Shown: positions 11,001 through 21,794, numbered from the stretch's first letter. The stretch is DNA of 64,000 nt from Cristatella mucedo (GCA_009760855.2 WPIO01000132.1:534001-598000); one strand, 5' to 3'. Program-made: numbers and translations. The notes: generated by a model from the letters alone, not told the origin.

Positions 11001-13043
11001 AAACCGCACGAAGACGCATCGACGGGGGGGGGCGGGGGAGGAGGGGGAGGGCAGCTAGAAATGAGAAAGAATCAGACAGATGCCATCTGCTTCAGGGTCT
11101 GCTTGAACGGGTTTGTTCGAGGTCGCGGCCCTGTGCCAGACGTGCCTTTAGGCACAAGGTTGCGAGCAAGGGCGCATGAGCACCCTCGCTTACAAACTCG
11201 CACAAGGTCACGTGCGTGCGCACGCGTGTGCGTGCGTGCGCGCACGTGTGCATGTGCGTGTGCATGCAAGTGTGCTCACGAGCCCATCCAAACTTGTGCT
11301 CGACCTGCATGCGTGATCGAGCATGCCAAGGCACATAGGCAGAGTCGGCGGAGGTGCCTTTTCTAATCTGGCCTGGGTCACCTACAGCTGGTAGCAATTT
11401 CCGGCGACGAACGCTTCCTGGCGCCTGGGGCTCCGGGTAAGATGCTAGCACTTCACGACCTGGGCCACGGGTTCGAGTCCTGCAGCTGACAAATTTCTTA
11501 ACTGCCCACTGCGAGCAGAAGTGATGGCCGAAGCTGCGCCTTTTCTGCACACTGCATAAATGTGGCTGTCAAATCTAACTTAACTAGCTAACCTTCACTA
11601 GCGGGACATCGACCGGTAGTGCTGATCTGCAAACCGGTAGCACTCGGTGAATCTCACGCCCAGCTGCCGATTTGCTGCACAGCCGCAAGTGCTGCTCGCT
11701 GTCAAAGAGGATATTCTGAGACCCATCGGCTGCATCGAACGTCAGCCACCGTCCTGTCCGGTCTGCCCGGGTAGCCATTGGCTCATTAGGGGCCGGCTGC
11801 CGGACCCCCTTTTCGCATGGTGCTGCAGGGCTGCTCGGCAGCGGTGCCTTTCTCGGGAGTCGCTTGTGCACCTGTGCTGCTGCCTCCATAGGTGGCTTCG
11901 GCTGACGCCAGTTAGCCAGGCCACGGCCATCGGCCGGCCATTGCCAATGACCATCTAAGGACTGGGCCTGCTGCTGCTGCTGCTGCAGTGCCTGCTTTCG
12001 GGGTGCTGCTGATTGCGTCAGTCGCGGCAGGGCTGTGATTCTCGGCAGGAGCCGCCTGCCCATCTAATGCAGCTGCTGCCAGCAGAAAGGGGGAGGGGTC
12101 CAAGGCATGAGCCACCTAGCCGGGACCAGTGTGTGCCGAGAGCAGGCAGCAGTAGCAGCAGCAGCAGCTGGTAGGTAGGTGCCTTCGAGCACGCACTAAG
12201 CAAGCGAGTGATTAACCAGCAGCTTGGTGGAGACAGGCTGAGATGTCCAGTCAGGCTTGTCTGCCGAGTGCCGGCAGGTGCCGGGCGATGGCATCGCCCG
12301 GCACGCTGGCTGGCTCGTTTGGTACAGAGATGCTGACTGCAGAGGCAGCCAGCATGGCAGGCAAGCAGCAGGGCTGTCACTGCAGCGACTGCAGCCCATG
12401 CTGATGCACTGCTTGGCGGCAGCACCACACTGTGGTGCTCTGCTGCTGCCGTCCGGGACGGCAGCAGCAAAGCAGCGAAATGTGGTGCTTGCCGTGCAGA
12501 AGCCCAGCACGCTTCATGCCACTACCCTGGAGGGGGATGGGGTGGGTGCGGCAGTGCTCTTCAGACACGGATAGATGTCGAAGCGGCGCGGTAAAAACGA
12601 GACAAATAAAACTCGCCACAAGCTCCTCAAGGCTTTAAAGTCTACCAACCCGTCACCGTAGAGGGGGCCACTCATTGAGGCCCGGCATGAAGCGAGCGCA
12701 GGAGTAAGCAGGCGATCGGGGCAGCTGCCCGGATGCGAAGGCAGGCAAAGGGACCGCAGAGCTGGGAGCCAGCAGCAGCCTGAACACCGATTGATATCCC
12801 AGCGCTGTCCACCCCTGTGCCTATTCACACGGAACACTTCCCTAAAAGGTCATCTAGCCACATGCGCTGAAAGGAGCACGGTGCCCTAAATGGCAAAGAC
12901 TGCATCTTGTTACCAGGCCCAGCGCAGCGGCAGCAGCAGCGCGTGTCTGCATTAAGGCTGACGTTTGTCTTAGACGCAAGAGAGACCAAGAAAGAGAGAC
13001 AGAGACAGACAGACAGACAGACAGGCAGGCAGTCAGACAGACA

Positions 13044-13103
<60 letters not shown>

Positions 13104-15510
13104 TAGAGGAAGAGAGGGAGTGATAGAGACAGGGAGAAAGGAAGGGAGAGAGACAACTACCAGGCCAGCAGCCAATGTCAGCCAGCCTGTGCCACCTCTA
13201 CCATCACCCCATCACGAGCCTGCAAGAGAGGGGGGGACAGGAAGATTTAGAAATAGCAAAGGAGGACTCGATAAGAGACGACTGATCTCATGCAAGGGTG
13301 CGGTGGATTGTGGCATGACTGGCCCACAGTCACATCCAACCAGGTGCCATCCTGGTTGGTGTCAAATGGATGGCCACGACTGTGAGGTCTCCATCTTTCT
13401 GCTGCCTCTGCTTTCCAATCCCCCAGCCTGAGGCCGACTGGCTGCATCAGAGCTCCATAAAAAAAAAATGTGAGCCGGACAGCATCAGCCGGCAAGCAAA
13501 CACAGTTGCTGCAACTGTCAGGTCCTGTCATCCGAACCATATGCCGAGACAAAGACTTGTTGGTCTACGGCCACCTCAGCATCTTGGCTAGCAGTTTAAT
13601 GAGGCAATTGTGGCTAGAACCTAAGGGATCCCAGGCCTTGGCCTGGAACCAGATCGGTCTTAAATCCACTTCCTCAACTCACTACACCCACATCGGAGCC
13701 AGCCTGATACACCAATGCCTGGAGAACACGGCAGCCCGATAAGAGCTACCAAGTATTCGGTACCCGAGGCGCAGTGGCCTGAGTCTCGTGCAAAAGCTGA
13801 TGAGCTTGACCGAGGCACAAAGAACTACTCGATTTTCTTTCGTGCGATGGCTCTAAAGACGCCAGTCAGAAAAAATACAGTCGGCCGTGGGTCAAGTTGT
13901 TCTGCACAAAAAGAAACAAATTTCAGGACATCTTGGAAATCTTGTCTGATCTGCGGCACTTTCTCTGTCGTCTCCTAATCTCAAGCACAGCAACTGCTGA
14001 CTAAACACAGAGTTAAAACAGCCTCACGCAGATCTATGCAGGTTGCTAGATGGGAAAGGATGGGGGGGAGGCCTGAGATGTTTCATAGCTTGCTGGAGGC
14101 TAGAGGCTTGCAATCAAGAATCAAACGTCATTCAGCTCAGCTGCACGTGACGACTGCCTACTAAAATCCCTTGGAGCTCCGACATCCGGAGATCGAATAG
14201 AAAGTGCCAAGACTGTCCGAGAGAGAACAGAGTTCCCTGAGGTTTGGGAGTCTTGGTTGCTGCCAAACACTACAGCTGTTCTAACGCTTAGCAAGCTGAC
14301 CAGGCTGCCAAGATTCGGGCAGGGGGAGGAGAGTTTAAGGGAAAGAATAAAGGATAAGGGAATGGGATTGCAGTACTGAGAGGGCAGCCAAACAATGATC
14401 CATAGAACTGAGCAGGGTGCTGCCCTTGGAGCAGCCGATTCAAACTCGCCGGTCGAAGAAGGCTCCGGATGTCAAGGCACAGAAGGAGCACGAGCTTCAT
14501 GCTGCAGCATAGATCCACAGCTGTTGGCTCATCCACTTGCCTTTGCCTGAAAGCCTGCTTGGTTTCCTGCATTCCACAATGGTATTTGGTCCTGATCGAT
14601 CAGCACCACACTGGCAGGTGCCTTCAGAGAGATAAGCCACCGAGCCTGGCTGCTTCTCCTGCTGGTTCCTTCTCACACCCTTCCCTCTTTCCTTCCTTCC
14701 TGAGACTTGCGGTGGCCGAGGTATTTTGTCGCCTAGGCCGGACCACCCTGCCCATCCCTCACAATCGGTGATCTCAGCCACAGCTATTTCCTGCTTAGAA
14801 AGCAGCCAACGGCAGTGAACTGCCTGCAGCAGCTTTGTCACTGATACCGGGAGGTGGTGGCGACAGCACTGCTCGAGCGCTGGCCGCTGTCGTAAGCACG
14901 AGTCTCAAAGACCTGGCGGTCTGACCCACATCTGACGCACGCATGTACACAGATGCACACTCGAACTCGCGCAAGCACACGACCCACACTCGCGTGCATC
15001 ACGGCTAGCAGCCGTCACACAATAACTAAGCAGCTACTAGTTTTATGAGGGCCATCTGCCCAGGCTCCTGCGGGCAGTGAGGTGCGTCTGCGATTAGCCT
15101 GTTCATATGATCAAATGCCGGCACCACCTCTTCTGCTGGGAGTTGGCTTCCCGTGTGAGCAAGCCAGAAGGGGACAGGCGAAAGACGCGACGTCTACCTG
15201 CAGAGGCCCGCTTGCTCGCGCACAGGCAAGCACGACTTGAGAGCCAGCCGAACGTCAAGTACGACGTGCTCGGCAGCAACTCGAGAAAAGGCAGTGGGGT
15301 TGGCGGCGACTCGAGAAAAGGCAGTGGGGTTGCCGTAGCATGCCGTAGCCATACCCCAGCCCACTGCAATGTGACCACGTGCGGTCGATTGAGCAAAAGT
15401 GATTGACCGCTAAAGGGGGAGTGAGAGCAAGAGAGAGAGAGAGAGAGCAAGAGAGAGAGGGAGGGAGGGAGGGAGGGAGGGAGGGAGGGAGGGGGAGGGA
15501 GGGAGGGAGG

Positions 15511-15600
<90 letters not shown>

Positions 15601-16672
15601 GAGTGAGAGAGAGAGAGTTTGAAACGAGAGTGAGGACTGGCAGAAGGAAGACTGTGAGGGAGACAGAGAGATGAGAGGAAAAGAGAGAGCAAATAGAGAG
15701 GATAAAGTCGGTGCCCCATCCGAGTCATCTGGGTGGACATCACATTGGCATCGGGGGGGGGGGGTGAAAGCGAGCTAACATGTGAGCGCGCTTGCGTGCT
15801 TCCCCCCCCCCCCCGATCACTTACCGTGCGCCACCCAGCCGTGCTTGCAGCCCTGGCAGAGGCGAAGTTGCGACTTGCTCGGCGAGAAGCTGTCGCAAGA
15901 GCATGCTGGATATGTACAGCGTATGGCCTGAAAATAGAGTGACCAAGCTAGCCAGTTCGAGCAGCGAACGAGCGTGCCGGCTGCAACAGCTGCAAGCACT
16001 GTGCGCGTGCAGAGACGCTGCAGCAAAAGACCGGTCTGTCGACGGCCAGCGAGCGCCGTCGATTGCAAAAACCCGGCTGCTGTGAGCTGTCGCTGCGCAG
16101 GGTACACCCGGTGGCACCATCGACAGCCAGCAAAGACGAATCGACCCGACGAATGCGATTATTTGCTCGGAGCAGAAACCGGCAAATACTGGGAGCCCGT
16201 GAGGCGACATGGCGACGAAGTGTCGGCACGGTGGCAACAGCAGCAGCGTCACCGCTTCAGTCAGAGCAGTCACAGCAAGCGAGCGTGCAAGCTATCGCCA
16301 GTGAATGTCCGAGGGTAACCTGTTAACCGTCGGGTAACTGCCCGCAGGTCTGGAGAATTCCAACGAACGATTCCTTGGGCATTGCACGAGCAATATTGAA
16401 CCATGCTAGCCATGCGAAAAACTGTACGGACTGCCTAAAAACTCGGTCGCTCTCTTTGCAAGCACACACGCATGCCCACAATACACAAATACTGGCACGT
16501 GCAAGCGCGAGTCCCATTATCTACTCCGCGCTTGGGCGGTCGTCTAGTAAGTCCCGGGGCGAGGCCGGCGATCGCTGGCGGCCCATCGCTCGACAGCAGG
16601 CGACGACGCTGACGCGGCGGTGGCACTGGCGACAGCAGTGTCAGCTGCTCAGCTACTTACTTTCAGCGGCAT
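4011..16672 (-). CDS. bnc: Basonuclin-family C2H2 zinc-finger transcription factor, five coding exons
   Basis: Join in transcript order: 16672-16661, 15927-15825, 10385-10147, 9333-9193, 7082-4011. Lengths 12+103+239+141+3072 = 3567 nt, giving 1188 residues plus a TAA stop. Seen: residues 5-165 match the N-terminal basonuclin domain in order, with a Cys-rich start (AIRC..., [11 protein letters not shown]), then [61 protein letters not shown] and QQFLRFAET. Finger 1 is at about residues 485-506, finger 2 at 513-540 ([19 protein letters not shown]) and finger 3 at 967-988. A basic, probable nuclear-localisation stretch (NKRKCLMP) lies near 731-738. Between them are Ala, Gly, Gln and Asp/Glu tracts. 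Known of the family: nuclear DNA-binding regulators, including of rDNA promoters in vertebrates. Inferred: nuclear transcription factor. Vertebrate members have three finger pairs; this one has one full pair plus one half pair. The first exon is the least certain part. Disco is the related alternative, but the full N-terminal domain favours basonuclin. Confidence 0.9.
7313..7573 (-). mobile_element. CR1/L2-like LINE 3' fragment
   Basis: The plus strand reads (ATA)n, then cacttgataaagcgccctca and the reverse of the LINE 3' untranslated region (two direct blocks containing gacatgcacagggtcagcat and gcatgcacagtgtcag). It matches the tails at 39.79 and 59.24 kb almost base for base. No coding sequence remains. 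It lies in basonuclin intron 4, in the same orientation as the gene. Confidence 0.85.
7574..7676 (-). mobile_element. Second, older LINE 3' tail fragment
   Basis: It begins with the hairpin segment again (gccctcagagaacttaatct, tctaggcactttacac) directly after the previous copy. It then shows a diverged untranslated segment containing gtggtaacatgcacaatg. It is a separate truncated copy that the younger tail abuts. Confidence 0.65.
7978..8160. repeat. (GA)n microsatellite with (GGCA)n and (GACA)n edge
   Basis: A pure (GA)n run occupies most of 8008-8091. It passes directly into ggcaggcaggca and then gacagacagagagacaga blocks, a compound purine-rich tract inside basonuclin intron 4. Confidence 0.95.
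9193..9333 (-). CDS. bnc: Basonuclin coding exon 4
   Basis: This 141-nt exon has 47 codons and both ends in phase 0. The minus strand shows acceptor ctcgtggcag before GAC TCG GCC, and the reading is [20 protein letters not shown] followed by [20 protein letters not shown]. This aligns with the DAAGKVLDRW...QQFLRFGETKSIVELM segment of vertebrate basonuclins. The exon ends at ...TCC AAC CAG with donor gttggt. That donor is weaker than the others, but the join to exon 5 keeps both frame and homology. No other acceptor or donor in the area does so. Confidence 0.88.
9600..9700. repeat. Compound (CA)n / (CG)-rich microsatellite
   Basis: Alternating purine-pyrimidine tract (acacaccc, gcgcgcgcacacacac, cacacagacacaca) in basonuclin intron 3. 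Confidence 0.9.
10046..10069. repeat. Poly-C run
   Basis: An uninterrupted run of 24 C residues in intron 3, about 100 bases past the exon 3 donor. Length may be unreliable in raw sequence. Confidence 0.9.
10147..10385 (-). CDS. bnc: Basonuclin coding exon 3: core of the N-terminal domain
   Basis: This 239-nt exon starts in phase 1, with two bases completing an Ala codon, and ends in phase 0. The acceptor reads tttggacgttgcag and the next codons give [20 protein letters not shown] and then [20 protein letters not shown]. The rest is [39 protein letters not shown]. This is the most conserved block of the family, and nearly every position is matched in vertebrate proteins as I recall them. The donor is GTG followed by gtgagc. 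The open frame continues upstream and downstream by chance, so its full extent overstates the exon. Confidence 0.93.
11212..11275. repeat. (GTGC)n-like alternating purine-pyrimidine tract
   Basis: A stretch of imperfect gtgcgtgcgcac and gtgtgcatgtgc units, potentially left-handed DNA, in basonuclin intron 2. Confidence 0.75.
11427..11565 (+). mobile_element. SINE2-like tRNA-derived fragment
   Basis: It shows a promoter B-box-like ggttcgagtcctgc (11470-11483), a diverged core hairpin region (cccactgcgagcagaagtga) and tgatggccg. The order matches better SINE2 copies such as 21795-21966. The 5' tRNA-like part is poorly conserved. Confidence 0.5.
13043..13097. repeat. (AC)n microsatellite
   Basis: About 27 AC units, preceded by (GACA)n at 13000-13042, in basonuclin intron 2. 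Confidence 0.95.
15279..15338 (+). repeat. 30-bp tandem duplication
   Basis: The unit beginning actcgagaaaaggcagtggg occurs at 15279 and again at 15309 with differences only near its end. It lies in basonuclin intron 2. Confidence 0.8.
15430..15620. repeat. (GGGA)n followed by (GA)n
   Basis: A purine-only tract on the plus strand: (GGGA)n at about 15459-15515, then a long (GA)n. It lies in intron 2, 200 bases from exon 2. Confidence 0.95.
15752..15814. repeat. Poly-G and poly-C runs flanking 40 bases
   Basis: A G run starts at 15752, and a C run lies at about 15802-15814, next to the exon 2 donor. As complementary homopolymers they could pair across the intervening 40 bases. Confidence 0.8.
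15825..15927 (-). CDS. bnc: Basonuclin coding exon 2: N-terminal Cys-rich motif
   Basis: This 103-nt exon starts in phase 0 and leaves one base (G) for the next exon. The minus strand shows acceptor cactctattttcag before GCC ATA CGC TGT. It reads [20 protein letters not shown] then [14 protein letters not shown]. Vertebrate proteins have an equivalent AI-CTL-NC-C-F-PGKIN-R-CDQC-HGWVAHAL. The spacing of the Cys residues and the terminal HGWVAH are conserved. The donor is cg followed by gtaagtga. The poly-C run just downstream on the plus strand (15802-15814) lies in the intron. Confidence 0.92.
15928..16660 (-). other. bnc: Putative basonuclin intron 1
   Basis: 733 nt from gtaagtag to attttcag, if the MPLK exon is correct. 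Unique sequence; no repeats or other exons recognised. Confidence 0.45.
16661..16672 (-). CDS. bnc: Probable first coding exon of basonuclin (MPLK)
   Basis: The minus strand reads ATG CCG CTG AAA followed directly by gtaagtag, a consensus donor in phase 0. That is the phase exon 2 requires. Vertebrate basonuclin 1 also begins only a few residues before the AI-CTL motif, so a very short first coding exon is expected. The frame is open further upstream, to an ATG at 16879, with no recognisable homology, so the 5' untranslated part is presumed to lie there. Other start exons farther upstream cannot be excluded. Confidence 0.5.
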
Positions 16673-19600
16673 CTTGTACGGCCTCGGCCTCCCGACGGCT
16701 GCCGTGCAAGGGACCCGCCGCTGTCCTAGCGTCCGCGTGGACGGCCGCAAGACGACGGCACACGCACACGACACAGAGCAGCAGCGGCAGACCGGAGGTC
16801 CAACACCAATGCCGGCAGCAGCAGCAGCAGCAGAGGCAGTGTGGGTCACCCACCCACCACGGCTGACGGCCCACAACAAAGTGGTCGCACCGGTGGGCTG
16901 CGGCAGCAGCAGCGTGTGACGGACGGACGAGCCTGCTCTACTCCGGAGCCCTGGTCATAAGACCTCCATATGCCGCGCAAGACAGTGCATCAATGACTGG
17001 CTGTTTACAGACAAAGCATTTCCTAATTATCTTCTGCTGGGAGCAAGCTGCCATACACGGTTGGACTGGTCATCAGACCCTGGACCCCTCATCAAAGCAA
17101 ACCACGGGAGCTACTGATGCTATTATCTCAGAGTCAGTGAAATGCCACTCGGAGCATGTGCTACAGGCATTAGTTAATCACAGCCAGTGATAAACATTCT
17201 GGGACAGCACGTGTCGCCTGGGCGGCGCTCGGCTCTCTGCTGCCTGCAGCCAGCCGTCGGTCGACGGATGGCTTTTTATCAGGTCGGCACAGGCTGCCGG
17301 CCTTAATAGATAAAAAAAATATATTGCCCCCCCCCCTACTCCGGCCGACACGGGGCGGACAGGGCTCAAACAAGGAGAACGTGCCGACTCGGCCATCAAT
17401 ACCCAGCAGTGCCTGCCAATGCTCTTAGCCAAGCTCAGCCCTGCTGCCTCGTCGACGACCACGTCTCTCCTGCCTCTGCCAAGGTGCCGGCCAGCCGGTG
17501 AATGGTCGTCCATCCGGGCTCGACGATCGCGCGTGCATGTCGAGTCACGTGACTGCAGCGGTGACGCCGAGCACGAGCCAAGTCGCTGGCGGCGGATCAC
17601 TGCCACGCCCCTCCCCGATGCCTGCATCTGCCAACCGACGGAGGAAGAGAGGCGAGACCCGGAGCTGGCCGAGGAAAGCTTACGAAGGCGTAAGACCTCT
17701 TCGGGTGTAAACGAAATCGGGCGGTCGATTTCAGCAGTAAACAAACGAAATCTGGGGGTCGATTTGGGCAGCGCGACTTTCCTTCCGGAGTCGAGCTGGA
17801 TCGACGTTTGAGCAGACCGGGCTTGACAAAGACCGTCGGCTCGCGCTTTCGCTGCTGCGACAGCGCGAGCTTACAAACGCTGCTGCGGTCCCCTCGCCAA
17901 GCCGAGGCCAGGCGTTGGCGGCACCACCTCGGTCGCGGCAGCGGCGGCCGGGCGTCAGCAGCCGTTCGCGAAGGAACAGTGTGGGCAGGTGCTACTGATG
18001 GCTCTCCAGCCCACCGGTTGGGGAGACGATCAGCCACAGACGCAGTGGCTCTATCAACTGTACCCTGCGCGCTTGTTATGAAAAGGCCACATACTAATGG
18101 AACACTGAAGAATGCAGATACATCGCAGCTGTGCGAGCCCTGCCTCCAGTGCACCTAGTCTCGGAATAAGCAGGTAAGTAGACTTAATTAAGCTTCGCCT
18201 GCTCCCTCCGAACGCCCGCCCGGCAGCCTCAGCTAACGGTGAGCCATTAATTATAGACCGCTAGCTGCTGCTGCTGCTGCTGCACGAGGCACCCAGGCTG
18301 CTCCTGCTCCTGCTGTCCCGTGCTTTCGGCAAGAAAGCCGAGCGGTCGGTCACACGAGGGGAGCAGCTACACTGCCCGCCCAGCTACCCTGGCCTAGCTG
18401 GCAGCCGAGCAGCGGGAAGCACTGCCCCAGGGGCGGAGCAGAACAGCAGGCGTGCGTGCGGCAGGCTAGCTGCGGTTGCAGCCGTGAAGAGCAGCAGCCT
18501 TGCATCACGGAGCACGGGAGCGGCCGGCGGCGACGGCTGCTGCATCGGCAGCCGACGGCGGCGGCGGCAGCCTGCCCTTCAGCGCTGCCCGTCAATCTCG
18601 CTGGGCGGCGACTGGCCGGAAAAATTTGCTCGCTGCCTCATCCGCCGTCCATCATTGAGTAGGCGATCATTATTGCCGTCGCCCGGCGAGCCTCGGCGAG
18701 ACTGACGAGGTGCAGCCGCCGGCTCTGGCTGTCCTTGACACGACGCTGCTAGAATGTCAGCCTGGTGGCATATGAGAAGGCCACAAGGAAGGCAGCTGGG
18801 CATCCACGCATAGGGCTACATGGGATGGGGTGAATGAAGACTTGTCTTCTCTGTCTCTCACTCCCTAACCTCCTCCCCCCCACCCCCCCCAAAAAAAAGC
18901 AGAGGGCAGGCCGACACAATGGATCCATATCCTCCTCCTCCTGCTGTCACTGACTGCAGTGTGCAAGCTCAGGCATGAGCAAGAACCAGCCGGAAAAGAT
19001 CTCCGTTGGAGTAAAGGTCATTATTTGTCACGATGAGTGTCATTCATTACTTTGGCTCTGATGCGGCCGAACTGTGCCAGCTAACCGAGGATCGGCATCG
19101 AATCATCGGCCCCGAACTGGGGTCCCGGGGGGGGGGGGCCTCCATTAGCCGCTGCCACAGCTGCCGCTGCCCCGAGCCGTGCGAGAGCGAGCGCGAGTGG
19201 AGAAGAAAATGCCAGACGATGGATTTGCGAGCTTCTGTTTACCTTCACCGTGTCATCTATTCCTATGCTGGGCGCCGATCCATTACGGGTGCTCCCTGTC
19301 CATAAATGGCGCTCTGGACACGGGCCACACGGCTGCTCGGCTCGCGCGTGTGGCTTATAAACATTCAGCACCTTGTGTGGCATAGATAATGGCCCCCCCC
19401 CCCCCGTGTCTCCATCTGCCTAGGCCGATCCTCGCGCATGCCCTTATGCCTAAATCAGCGCTTCCACACTGGGTCATAAACTTCCCATCAAAGTAACTGC
19501 GACTAGCTCACGACAAGGGCATCGCCGGCCGGCGGACCGGGAAGAACGAGAGAGCCACGCGTGGCCGCTGTCAAGCCGTCGTAAATGTCAGAAATGAATG

Positions 19601-20700
19601 CGATCAACTGGCCAGGTGCACGAGCAGTGCTGCAGCTGGAAAGTGGTGTGCATCTTTGATCTTGCGCAGGTCGGTGGCAGCTGCCGGCACCATTATTTAG
19701 GAGGAAACCTCGACAGGAGGAAAAGGGAGGCACCAGATATGCTCAAACCAGTAACCGATATGCAACGGCTTGGCCAGTGCAGTTCGTATTGTCTAACTGC
19801 TCTAGATGCATGCACTCTGACTTCACACAATTGCAAAGAACGAATGCCGCAACTGTTGCAGTAAACAGGGTTTTACTGCACACCTTTCCAACTCAAATTT
19901 GGGCGAAAGTTTAAGCCAATAAGCCATTCAGAAAGTAGCATTCACCATTGCCTTTCCTGAAAAAATAGCCGATTACTAAGCACTTCGTGCGAAACTTGTG
20001 AGCTTGAAACTGGCATTTCTTTTGTGCGACATAAAGCGGCTGTCTACTCGTGCCTGCTAAGATATTCAAGTTGGCGTGTCCCACTTCGTGCTCAGTGAGC
20101 CGAACAATGAAGTCAGCACAACCGTGTGCACCAGGAAACTAGGCATCGCACTATTGAGGATGAACAGTGTTGCCTAACTCCTTGGTTGTTCTCTGGCATG
20201 TTCATGGTTCACTGTTCATGGTTGTTCTTCGGGCTTGTGTGGTCCTTCACAGAATTAGGCACAGCTGGTGCCCATCCTTTTTGCAGCTCGTGCTCAGCAG
20301 TGGTCTAAGAGTTATACGAGTAACAACACTCTGTTCGGCAGAAAAATCGACACTAATGGCTTCGAGCGTTTTTTCCGGCTGAGTGGCAGGCCTCCGGCGT
20401 CGTACACGCGGCTTTCCTGATTTGCGACATTTATATAATGAAGCTTCGTCTGCTCTTTCTCTTCGCTCTTCCTCCTCTCAACTGAAATCAGTTGAATCGA
20501 TGATGAGAAATCTAAACCTTGTCAAGTATGGCTTTCATTCTGGATAGCTGCACTCGATTTAAGAGATAACTCGCGATGGCATACAGCAGCCCTAGAGGTA
20601 GGCTGTTAGGTACGACTTTAGGGGGAATTAACAAATATTGGCTCTCCGAACCAGGCCTCTAATCGACTAGGGTACACAGCAGTCGCTAATCATAAGACAT
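16673..20700. other. Upstream flank of basonuclin; no gene supported
   Basis: The first 2 kb is GC- and CpG-rich with CAG/CGG-type short runs (for example about 16812-16835 and 18264-18290) and poly-C/poly-G runs near 17327, 19128 and 19393. Because the gene runs leftward from 16.67 kb, its promoter is expected here, but I cannot identify a TATA box or initiator with confidence. A donor-like gcaggtaagtag at about 18170 on the plus strand has no convincing exon attached. Confidence 0.5.
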
Positions 20701-20703
20701 TTG

Positions 20704-20752
20704 CATAGCACCCTAAGAAAAATTAAACCTCTTTCTCTAGGTACTTGACACA
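20704..20752 (-). mobile_element. LINE tail fragment
   Basis: The reverse of the LINE hairpin (gcaccctaagaaaaattaaa, tctctaggtacttgaca) with no untranslated or coding remainder. A plus-strand LINE fragment follows at once. Confidence 0.55.
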
Positions 20753-20771
20753 TTCTGGATAATTTAACTTG

Positions 20772-20920
20772 GATGCTTCCATAACCTGGAACTCACTTCC
20801 GACTGATGTCACGACATCCCCTAACATGACACTGAAAAAGAAGCTAAAAACAGCACATTTTCCTCACAGCATTTGCTGGGTCTTGATGATTGTCCTTTGC
20901 ATGTGGGCTCGTTCCGACAA
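20772..20920 (+). mobile_element. LINE 3' coding end fragment
   Basis: The translation resembles the LINE C-terminus W-NSLP-D-V-TSP-MT-KKKLKT, followed by gcatttgctgggtcttgatg, the stop-codon region of the element. It is truncated on both sides. Confidence 0.6.
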
Positions 20921-20929
20921 ATAAATAAA

Positions 20930-21103
20930 TAATAAATCCTAGCTGATTAAACAGCCTCTTTTTGTATAGCGACAGAAGAGCCTTTATGGCTATCACCACC
21001 GCTTGCAGTGGCGATAAAGGATCGCCCACCGCAGGAATCGAACCCACGACCTTGGGGCCGAGGTCGTGAAAGCAACCGCCTTAACTGTGTGCCATCGCGG
21101 CTC
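20930..21103 (-). mobile_element. SINE2, tRNA-derived
   Basis: Read on the minus strand: tRNA-like head, B-box ggtTCGAttcc-type (from plus-strand ggaatcgaacccacgacc), core hairpin (plus strand tatcaccaccgcttgcagtg), aggctcttctgtcgctatac and tail aaaaagaggctgtttaatca. It is nearly identical in layout to the copy at 21795. Confidence 0.85.
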
Positions 21104-21220
21104 AAAGTGCATGTTATCACTAATCAAATTGACATGCTTCCTTTAGAGCATAGTTAATGTGCCTAGAAAGAGAATGTGTTTTCTGCGTGTGATATACAAG
21201 TGTATTATTATTATTATTAA
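21104..21220 (+). mobile_element. LINE 3' tail with (ATT)n
   Basis: Ordered as catgttatcactaatca, agtgcctagaaagaga, gatatacaagtg and (TAT)n TTA. It is a tail-only insertion abutting the SINE2 copy. Confidence 0.7.
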
Positions 21221-21410
21221 TTGGAAAGGAAGCTAGTAATTTGCTAGTCATAACATTCACGCTGTCAGCATACACGTGGACGGAGCAAATACTTATAGGA
21301 ACAATCTGCATTTTTGTCTTCTTTATAAATGTCAGGAGAATTTGCAAAGTAAGTAGGGAGTGAGTTCCTGGATTTGGTAGCCTAGGAAGTGAAGGCACAG
21401 TCGCCAAAGA
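21221..21410 (-). mobile_element. LINE 3' fragment
   Basis: The plus strand shows the reversed untranslated region (tcatgcacactgtcagca-like) and the reversed coding end (agggagtgagttcctg, ggcacagtcgccaaagagct, the NSLP and SFGD-AF region). No tail hairpin remains; the plus-oriented tail at 21104-21220 replaces it. Confidence 0.6.
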
Positions 21411-21529
21411 GCTTGAGGTCTAGTACTTCCTTCAGAGCATATGTAATGTGCCTAGAAAGACATTTAGTTCTCTCACGATTCTACACAATATCTTACATTC
21501 TTCTTATCATTATTATCATTATTAAACGC
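21411..21529 (+). mobile_element. LINE 3' tail with (ATT)n-like end
   Basis: It contains agcatatgtaatgtgcctag, aaagacatttagttctctca and an imperfect (ATT)n. It interrupts what looks like one older minus-strand LINE copy (21221-21410 plus 21530-21775). Confidence 0.6.
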
Positions 21530-21775
21530 CCAGCTAAGAGACTGGCATCACAATGGTGGGCAGTGCATTATGCATAGCTTGATAAGGAATTAGTTCAGAT
21601 AGGCAGGCTGGAGCAAGTGAATGAAGTGACCTAAAGGCAAGTGACGGAACCTTGAAGTCAATATGCTGCTGCTTGACGAGGAGCCAGCGCAGGTCGGTGA
21701 CAAGTGGCATGCCGTGGCAGTTTCGACATGCAGGTGAACCAATCACTTCAAACGACACGCAGCAAAAACCTGCGA
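21530..21775 (-). mobile_element. LINE coding fragment (reverse transcriptase C-terminal region)
   Basis: Minus-strand translation gives RWLLVKQQHIDFKVPSLAFR and SLHSLAPACLSELIPYQA, the segment before the LINE stop codon region. No catalytic motif is in this piece. Confidence 0.75.
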
Positions 21776-21794
21776 ATTGAAGTGAACTGAACTA

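Larger units (their letters stand above)
10386..15824 (-). other. bnc: Basonuclin intron 2
   Basis: This 5.4-kb intron starts gtaagtga and ends acgttgcag. It holds several microsatellites (11.2, 13.0 and 15.4-15.6 kb), a SINE-like fragment near 11.4-11.6 kb, and a 30-bp direct repeat at 15279-15338. I found no other exon with family or protein-like content. Confidence 0.8.

Noticed and set aside
17178-17811. Opposed open frames of 188 and 130 codons upstream of basonuclin
   Set aside because: GC-rich DNA with few stops on both strands; no motif or splice context.
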